Shown here: positions 59,605-64,000 of the stretch, piece by piece
Position numbering within the stretch: position 1 is the first letter of the stretch
How the letters are laid out: each line of letters opens with the position of its first letter
Translations under genes and position numbers: made by a program
Source of the DNA: Aneurinibacillus sp. Ricciae_BoGa-3
GTDB taxonomy: Bacteria; Bacillota; Bacilli; Aneurinibacillales; Aneurinibacillaceae
NCBI RefSeq assembly: GCF_028421645.1
Contig: NZ_CP116887.1
Coordinates: 3,660,001 to 3,724,000, forward strand
Direction: 5' to 3'
Length of the DNA: 64,000 nt
Notes under the pieces: generated by a model
Told to the model about the DNA's origin: nothing
The model's database searches: none
The model's input: only the letters and a program-made list of their open reading frames with translations

Positions 59605-59735
59605 GAAAAACATCGCGGGCCATGCGCCTCACGATGTTTTCCTTGGGTGTTTCGGGACCGGAGATCCCATTTAAAAAATAGCTCAACTCACTTCAACACG
59701 TTAAAGCAAAATATAATCTCCTATAGGATAAGAAA
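59602..59735 (+). repeat. Palindromic element R6 (minimal stem)
   Basis: Outer stem AAAAACATCG (59606-59615) with CGATGTTTT (59632-59640) encloses only 35 nt: GGGCCATG joins directly to CGCCTCACG, consistent with loss between the two CATG copies of longer elements. The tail keeps TTGGGTGTTTCGGGACC, CACTTCAACACG and TTAAAGCAAAATATA. The TGA of the lipoprotein gene is the TGA of TGAGAAAAACATCGCGGG. The rest of the 336-bp gap, 59736-59941, holds no further feature I can support. Confidence 0.8.
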
Positions 59736-59941
59736 AAACGTAGTAGGGCGTTTTCGTAGATTCAAAATGTAAAAGCCGTGTAATGTTCCTGTAAAGCTTC
59801 CGTATAAAGCCTTTTTTTATCGTTGAAAACAAAGTAACATTTTATTGAAACAACATACAAATTTTGACCCCGACCGCCAAACTTCATGCAGGCTGGAAGA
59901 GGCGCATATTCGCAAAGTGTATACGGAATAAGGAGGGCATC

Positions 59942-60958
59942 ATGCGAAAAACCACATTAACAGCAGCCGTAATTGTATCAATAAGCACTGGATTAATGGC
60001 TTTTGCGGCATCTAGTACCGGGTCAACCGCTTTGGCTATGTCTAAAGGTAACGGACCAACTATGGCAACTTCTAAAACGTATCAGGCTAACACAGAGGGG
60101 CAGAATCTAGCTTCACTATTCGACAATCTCACTCGAAACACGAAATGGCAGCAGAAAGAAAAGATTGATCTCCAATTTAATAACTATCATTCACAGGGAT
60201 TGGTTCGTGTTGGGAATCTCTTTTATATGTCTGCTGTTCAAGTTACCCAAACGCCTGTGAAATATGACCACCCACAAGGTGGCTATGATCGCACGCCCGG
60301 AAAAGGAATCGGTCATCTGTTTGTCTTTGATAAACAAGGTAAGCTCATAAAGGATATTCGACTGGGTGAAGGGGACATCTATCATCCGGGCGGCCTCGAT
60401 TTCGATGGAAAAAATATTTGGGTTCCCGTAGCTCAATATCGTCCCAACAGCGAATCCATTGTCTATAAAGTGGATCCGCAGGCTATGACAGCAACAGTAG
60501 CATTCCGCGTTCATGATCACATCGGTGGATTGGTCCGCGACGGCCAAAACGGAAAAATTATCGGTAACAGCTGGGGTTCACGCAAGTTTTATGAGTGGAA
60601 CGAAAAAGGGCAACAACTGCTTGTGAAAGAAAACGCTAGTTTCTATGTGGATTATCAAGACGGACATTATGTCGGGCAAGGTAAAATGATTTTAAGCGGG
60701 GTTACTGAATTTCCAAATCCTGCAGCCGGCAACGCGAAGCCATTCGAGTTGGGCGGTTTAGCCTTGGTTGATATGAAGACATTGAATACCATTCGCGAAG
60801 TACCTGTAACTGAGTTGTCTCCGCAAGGACATGTGATTACCCGTAATCCGGTGTTCCTGGAGAAGGCCGGCCAAGAGATGCGGCTTTATGCCGTACCGGA
60901 TGACGATCACGGGTCATTACTGGTGTATGAAACAAACAATCTCAGTAATAAACAATAA
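59942..60958 (+). CDS. Secreted protein, DUF6454-like
   Basis: Secreted protein of 338 residues with signal peptide (MRKTTLTAAVIVSISTGLMA) and a beta-rich body, including YHPGGLDFDGKNIWVPVAQY, DHIGGLVRDGQNGKIIGNSW and YAVPDDDHGSLLVYE, which looks like a propeller-type repeat (seen). It resembles proteins labelled DUF6454 (from memory). No function is assigned. AAGGAGG precedes the ATG at 59942. A terminator follows. It is a single-gene unit. Confidence 0.7.
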   Translation: MRKTTLTAAVIVSISTGLMAFAASSTGSTALAMSKGNGPTMATSKTYQANTEGQNLASLFDNLTRNTKWQQKEKIDLQFNNYHSQGLVRVGNLFYMSAVQVTQTPVKYDHPQGGYDRTPGKGIGHLFVFDKQGKLIKDIRLGEGDIYHPGGLDFDGKNIWVPVAQYRPNSESIVYKVDPQAMTATVAFRVHDHIGGLVRDGQNGKIIGNSWGSRKFYEWNEKGQQLLVKENASFYVDYQDGHYVGQGKMILSGVTEFPNPAAGNAKPFELGGLALVDMKTLNTIREVPVTELSPQGHVITRNPVFLEKAGQEMRLYAVPDDDHGSLLVYETNNLSNKQ

Positions 60959-60990
60959 TTTAACGTTGAATCCTTTCTGCACACGTTCAA

Positions 60991-61025
60991 AAGTGCTGGC
61001 CATATACAAGCCAGCACTTCTTTTA
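60991..61025. terminator. Bidirectional terminator
   Basis: Perfect 10-bp stem AAGTGCTGGC/GCCAGCACTT followed by CTTTTAT, between converging genes. Confidence 0.9.
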
Positions 61026-61033
61026 TATAGAGG

Positions 61034-61756
61034 CTATAATATTTTGCTTAAAAAAGATTTCGTGCGTTCTTCCTGCGCGTTTGAAAAGATCTCTTGCGGC
61101 GTTCCTTCTTCTACAATGTAGCCCTGGTCCATAAAGATGACCCAATCCCCGACCTCTTTCGCAAAACCCATTTCATGGGTGACGACACACATCGTCATCC
61201 CCTCTTTCGCCAAATCCTTCATAACCTGTAGAACTTCGCCCACCATTTCCGGGTCTAACGCTGAGGTTGGTTCGTCGAACAGCATGACTTCCGGCTTCAT
61301 CGCAAGTGCTCTGGCGATGGCTACACGCTGCTGCTGGCCGCCGGACAGTTCATCCGGATAACTCTTTTCTTTCTCTGCGAGTCCAACTTTAGAGAGAAGC
61401 TCTCTCGCTAACTTGTCGCTTTCTTCTTTTGATTTGCCTAGCACCTTGCGAGGACCAATCGTGATATTCTCCATAACAGTCAGGTGATGGAACAAGTTGA
61501 AGCGCTGAAAAACCATTCCCACCCGCTGGCGCAGTTTAGTGATGTTTGTTTTCGGGTGGGTTAGCTCGATATCGTCGATTATAATATGGCCGCTTGTGGG
61601 CTTTTCCAGGAAGTTTAGGCATCGAAGGAAGGTGCTTTTGCCGCTTCCGGAAGGACCGATAACGACCACCACTTCCTGCGGATGGATATCAATGCTGATA
61701 TCTTTTAAAACTTCAAGGGATCCAAATGATTTTTTTAAATTTTTAACGCTTATCAA
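61034..61756 (-). CDS. Polar amino-acid ABC transporter ATPase
   Basis: ATPase of 240 residues (GlnQ/TcyN type) with Walker [19 protein letters not shown], signature [19 protein letters not shown], Walker [18 protein letters not shown] and the switch VTHEMGFA (seen). It powers uptake of a polar amino acid with the next two genes. The start is a TTG at 61756, 8 nt after AAGGAG, overlapping the permease end by 14 bp. Gene order is binding protein, permease, ATPase. Confidence 0.92.
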   Translation of the reverse strand: MISVKNLKKSFGSLEVLKDISIDIHPQEVVVVIGPSGSGKSTFLRCLNFLEKPTSGHIIIDDIELTHPKTNITKLRQRVGMVFQRFNLFHHLTVMENITIGPRKVLGKSKEESDKLARELLSKVGLAEKEKSYPDELSGGQQQRVAIARALAMKPEVMLFDEPTSALDPEMVGEVLQVMKDLAKEGMTMCVVTHEMGFAKEVGDWVIFMDQGYIVEEGTPQEIFSNAQEERTKSFLSKIL

Positions 61757-62417
61757 TCTGAAATCTCCTTTCCAAATTCCTGGCAATCTGCGTAAGGGTG
61801 AAAATCAGGATGAGATACAGAAATGCAACCGCTGTCCAGATCTGGAAAGCCTGAAACGTTTGCGCAATAATAATCTGTCCCGAGTAAATTAATTCTCCAA
61901 CAGAAATAACGGACAAGAGCGATGTGTCTTTAATCGTCTGCGCAAACTGGTTCACGAGCGGCGGAATCATTCGTTTAAAAGCCTGCGGCAGGATAATGAA
62001 CCACATGGCCTGAAAGCCTGTCATCCCGATGCTTTCCGAGGCTTCTTTCTGGCCCTTATCAATGGACAGGATACCTGCCCGAATAATCTCCGTTATGTAG
62101 GCCCCTTCATTCAGTGCAAGAGCTGTTGTCGCCGCAATAATAAGATACGATTCACCAAACCACTGATGAAGCGGGAGGACGAGTGGCAGTCCTGAATAAA
62201 TAAATAATACCTGTACGAGCAGGGGTGTACCGCGAAAGATTTCCACATAAACATTACTGATAATGCGAAGTACCGTAAACAGTGAAAGCTTCATAAACGC
62301 GGCGACTAGACCAATAATGGATGCGAAAAGTACACCCAGAATGGAATATTGAATCGTAAACACCAAACCATGCAGCAGCTGCGGCATCGCATCTTGAATG
62401 GCCTGTAAGAATTCCAT
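61743..62417 (-). CDS. Polar amino-acid ABC transporter permease
   Basis: HisM/GlnP-type permease of 224 residues with five helices and the coupling loop [21 protein letters not shown] (EAA motif) near the middle (seen). [20 protein letters not shown] is also typical of the family. The start at 62417 (MEFLQAIQ) is weakly supported by AAAGG upstream; ORF extension to 62465 runs through an intercistronic hairpin. It overlaps the ATPase gene. Confidence 0.92.
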   Translation of the reverse strand: MEFLQAIQDAMPQLLHGLVFTIQYSILGVLFASIIGLVAAFMKLSLFTVLRIISNVYVEIFRGTPLLVQVLFIYSGLPLVLPLHQWFGESYLIIAATTALALNEGAYITEIIRAGILSIDKGQKEASESIGMTGFQAMWFIILPQAFKRMIPPLVNQFAQTIKDTSLLSVISVGELIYSGQIIIAQTFQAFQIWTAVAFLYLILIFTLTQIARNLERRFQIDKR

Positions 62418-62448
62418 ATATTCAACTACCTTTCTTACCTTGACGTAA

Positions 62449-62481
62449 GGATGGCATAGCCCCAATTTGTGCTATGCCATC
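62449..62481 (-). promoter_or_regulatory. Intercistronic hairpin between binding protein and permease
   Basis: Perfect 11-bp stem GATGGCATAGC/GCTATGCCATC with ten-base loop and no T run. Such hairpins protect or partially stop the transcript so that binding protein exceeds permease. Either reading is possible here. Confidence 0.6.
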
Positions 62482-62503
62482 ATCCATCCGTTAAATTGTA
62501 GGA

Positions 62504-63358
62504 TTACTTGTCATGCAGGGCAACCGTTGCCGGGTCGATTGTAGTCGTTACAAGGCCATTTTTATCATCGCCAAAATACTGTTTATAGAGCGCGGCGTAT
62601 TCTCCGCTATCCTGCATCTTCTTAAACCCATCGTTGACTTTTTTGAGGATATCCGGTGCATCTTTGCGAACAGCGATGCCGTAATACTCCCCTGTCAGAA
62701 GACCGCCAACAGTCTTCACTTCAGGATGGGATTTCATGAAGTTAAGATTAACAGGGTTGTCAAATACAACAGCCTGTGCTCCTCCATTTTCTAGTTGGTT
62801 GTAAGCATCGTCAATGTTATCAAACTGCTGCACTTTGACGCCGCCAACTTTATTCAGGATATCAACCGAAGAGGTTGCTTTCTTGGTTGCGACGGTTTTT
62901 CCGGCTAAATCCTTCAGTTCTTTAACGGAGGAATCCGATTTCTTCACCAGGATGGACAAGCCTGATTTATAGTAAGCGTTGGAGAATGAAACCACCTTTT
63001 CGCGGCTTGTTTTGATCGTGATGCCTGCTACCGCGATATCCACCTGGCTCGCTTGAAGGGCCGGAATAAGGCCGGTAAAGTTCATGGTTTTCATATTTAC
63101 CTTTAGATTTTCTTTCTTGGCAATTGCATTGATTAAATCAATGTCGAAGCCTGTTACCTTGCCATTCGTCTGCGTTTCGAAAGGAGGGAAAGTTGTGTCA
63201 GCTGCCACATTGACTGTTTGCTGGCTGGATGAATCGGCAGATTTACCAGATGTGCTCGGCTGCGCCGCCCCTCCTGCACTACTGGAAGAGTTGGAACTAC
63301 AGCCGGCAAGTGTTGCTCCGAGCAGCATTGCACTTACAAGATACTTCATACTTTTCAT
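62504..63358 (-). CDS. Amino-acid ABC transporter substrate-binding lipoprotein
   Basis: Extracellular binding lipoprotein of 284 residues. Lipobox GATLAGC, a Ser-rich linker, and the family 3 fold: ADTTFPPFETQTNGKVTGFD, NFTGLIPALQASQVDIAVAG, and GVKVQQFDNIDDAYNQLENG (seen). Likely ligand is glutamine, cystine or arginine; not fixed by sequence. The start at 63358 has AGGGGG upstream. First gene of the operon behind a strong promoter. Confidence 0.92.
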   Translation of the reverse strand: MKSMKYLVSAMLLGATLAGCSSNSSSSAGGAAQPSTSGKSADSSSQQTVNVAADTTFPPFETQTNGKVTGFDIDLINAIAKKENLKVNMKTMNFTGLIPALQASQVDIAVAGITIKTSREKVVSFSNAYYKSGLSILVKKSDSSVKELKDLAGKTVATKKATSSVDILNKVGGVKVQQFDNIDDAYNQLENGGAQAVVFDNPVNLNFMKSHPEVKTVGGLLTGEYYGIAVRKDAPDILKKVNDGFKKMQDSGEYAALYKQYFGDDKNGLVTTTIDPATVALHDK

Positions 63359-63385
63359 ACTTATTGCCCCCTTACTTATCTTTTT

Positions 63386-63414
63386 ATTATAAAAAATTGA
63401 CAATTTCGTAACAA
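63386..63414 (-). promoter_or_regulatory. Promoter of the amino-acid ABC operon
   Basis: TTGTTA (63409-63414) and TATAAT (63386-63391) spaced by exactly 17 nt on the minus strand, 28 bp upstream of the binding-protein start. A good sigma-A match. Confidence 0.7.
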
Positions 63415-63521
63415 ATAAATTATAGCAAAACTATTTGTGGGAAGAAACTAAAAGTTTTAATGTTTCTAGCAGTATTCTATGAATCGTAGAATAGATAAAG
63501 AACTGATATGTAAGCAAAGGC

Positions 63522-63840
63522 CTATAATCTGCTTTCTTTAACGCTTCGGTATTTTGATGGGGGCAGCCCAATCTCTTTAGAAAATACGGATGAAAAGTGG
63601 GCTGAGTTCTTCAGCCGACGATCGGTTCACCAAGAGCTGCGGACGGCATCTTTTGCACGGGCGAAAGCCTTCGTTTTCTGCATCTTCTATGCTTTGAAAA
63701 AGTTTGACATTGTTTATTTTTGGAAGTCTCGACTTGCATGAGGGCCTGCAGAAAATGCCGGTCGTCAGCACCCCATAGTAAAATTCTCCATCATAATCCT
63801 GATCACAATCCACGATTGCCTGCCAAAATTCGGCTTTCAT
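63522..63840 (-). pseudogene. adaA: adaA-like gene with internal deletion of the AraC domain
   Basis: The N-terminal Ada zinc domain is intact: FYYGVLTTGIFCRPSCKSRL and FRPCKRCRP hold the four cysteines that accept a methyl from DNA phosphotriesters (seen; role known for AdaA). In the same place where the AraC DNA-binding domain should start the sequence passes, after a frame change near 63580, to FSSVFSKEIGLPPSKYRSVK, the last segment of an AraC domain. About 90 residues are missing. The open frame as such ends at 63577. AGGAGG precedes the ATG at 63840. It may still be a stand-alone methyl sensor, but probably is a pseudogene. Confidence 0.75.
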
Positions 63841-64000
63841 CTTGTCACCTCCTGGTTTAAAGTTTAGCACACCTACATCGTTGTCATTACCGTTCATGAA
63901 TAAGAAAGCAATATTAGAAAAGTATATTCGCGGAAAGAATCTTAGAATGATATCATAGAAACAGGTTTTAAAGACAGAGTGGAGAGGAGCTTAGAAAAAT

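Overview
The window looks like a stretch of chromosome from a spore-forming Firmicute of moderate G+C. The best guess is the Paenibacillaceae, close to Aneurinibacillus or Brevibacillus. The reasons are a comG competence operon, ylbF/ylbG (Ric and DUF2129 families), a SleB cortex-lytic enzyme, a CotC-like coat protein, strong AGGAGG ribosome sites with many TTG/GTG starts, tRNA genes with encoded CCA, and MurT/GatD. The genus is an inference; no rRNA is present to settle it.

Layout. 1-3.7 kb: a minus-strand comG operon (comGA, GB, GC, GD, GE-like, GF-like), cut by the left edge. 3.8-12.5 kb: single or paired housekeeping and regulatory genes: a universal stress protein, an HD-GYP phosphodiesterase, ylbG and ylbF separated by an opposing Cys-rich gene, a helicase-associated-domain protein, a thioesterase, CBS, Asp23, SDR and ArsR proteins. 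12.6-25.2 kb: sleB, a Ca2+/H+ antiporter, an acyl-CoA synthetase, an M42 peptidase, an EamA transporter, class I fumarase, a rhomboid protease and the fetAB iron exporter. 25.2-26.8 kb: a frameshifted insertion sequence. 27-44 kb: a CotC-like coat protein, thioesterase, methyltransferase, orphan PhaR-like protein, acsA, subtilisin-like protease, YpuI, a double dynamin, HxlR regulator, an ammonium transporter with a GlnR/TnrA-type site, a RodA-type SEDS protein and a glycerophosphodiesterase. 44.7-45.3 kb: four tRNA genes (Gly, Asp, fMet, Val) with repeated structured spacers. 45.5-64 kb: GNAT, dfrA, MFS and FUSC transporters, gatD-murT, a GT28 glycosyltransferase, a CDF transporter, a 3D-domain secreted protein, a PAS histidine kinase, marR-MFS, a DUF3153-like lipoprotein, a DUF6454-like secreted protein, an amino-acid ABC importer and a broken adaA.

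The most unusual item is a dispersed family of nested palindromic elements (R1-R6 near 15.1, 17.0-17.5, 20.5, 26.8-27.05, 29.8 and 59.6 kb). They share an outer AAAAACATCG...CGATGTTTTT stem and a conserved tail holding GGGACC/GGTCCC and CTTCA/TGAAG hairpins. The enclosed length steps from 35 to 110 to 197 to 348 nt as further hairpins are nested inside. Five of the six copies begin 1-8 nt after the stop codon of a gene, always in the gene's own orientation, and in two copies the TGA stop abuts or belongs to the element. This fits a non-autonomous mobile palindrome or a structured 3'-UTR/terminator RNA family.

Functional threads: cell envelope and sporulation (murT-gatD, RodA-like, GT28, 3D protein, sleB, coat protein), carbon and fatty-acid use (two acyl/acetyl-CoA synthetases, two thioesterases, PhaR-like, fumarase), nitrogen and amino-acid uptake (Amt, ABC importer) and metal export (FetAB, CDF). 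Several genes are decayed: the transposase, a chemotaxis-receptor fragment and adaA.
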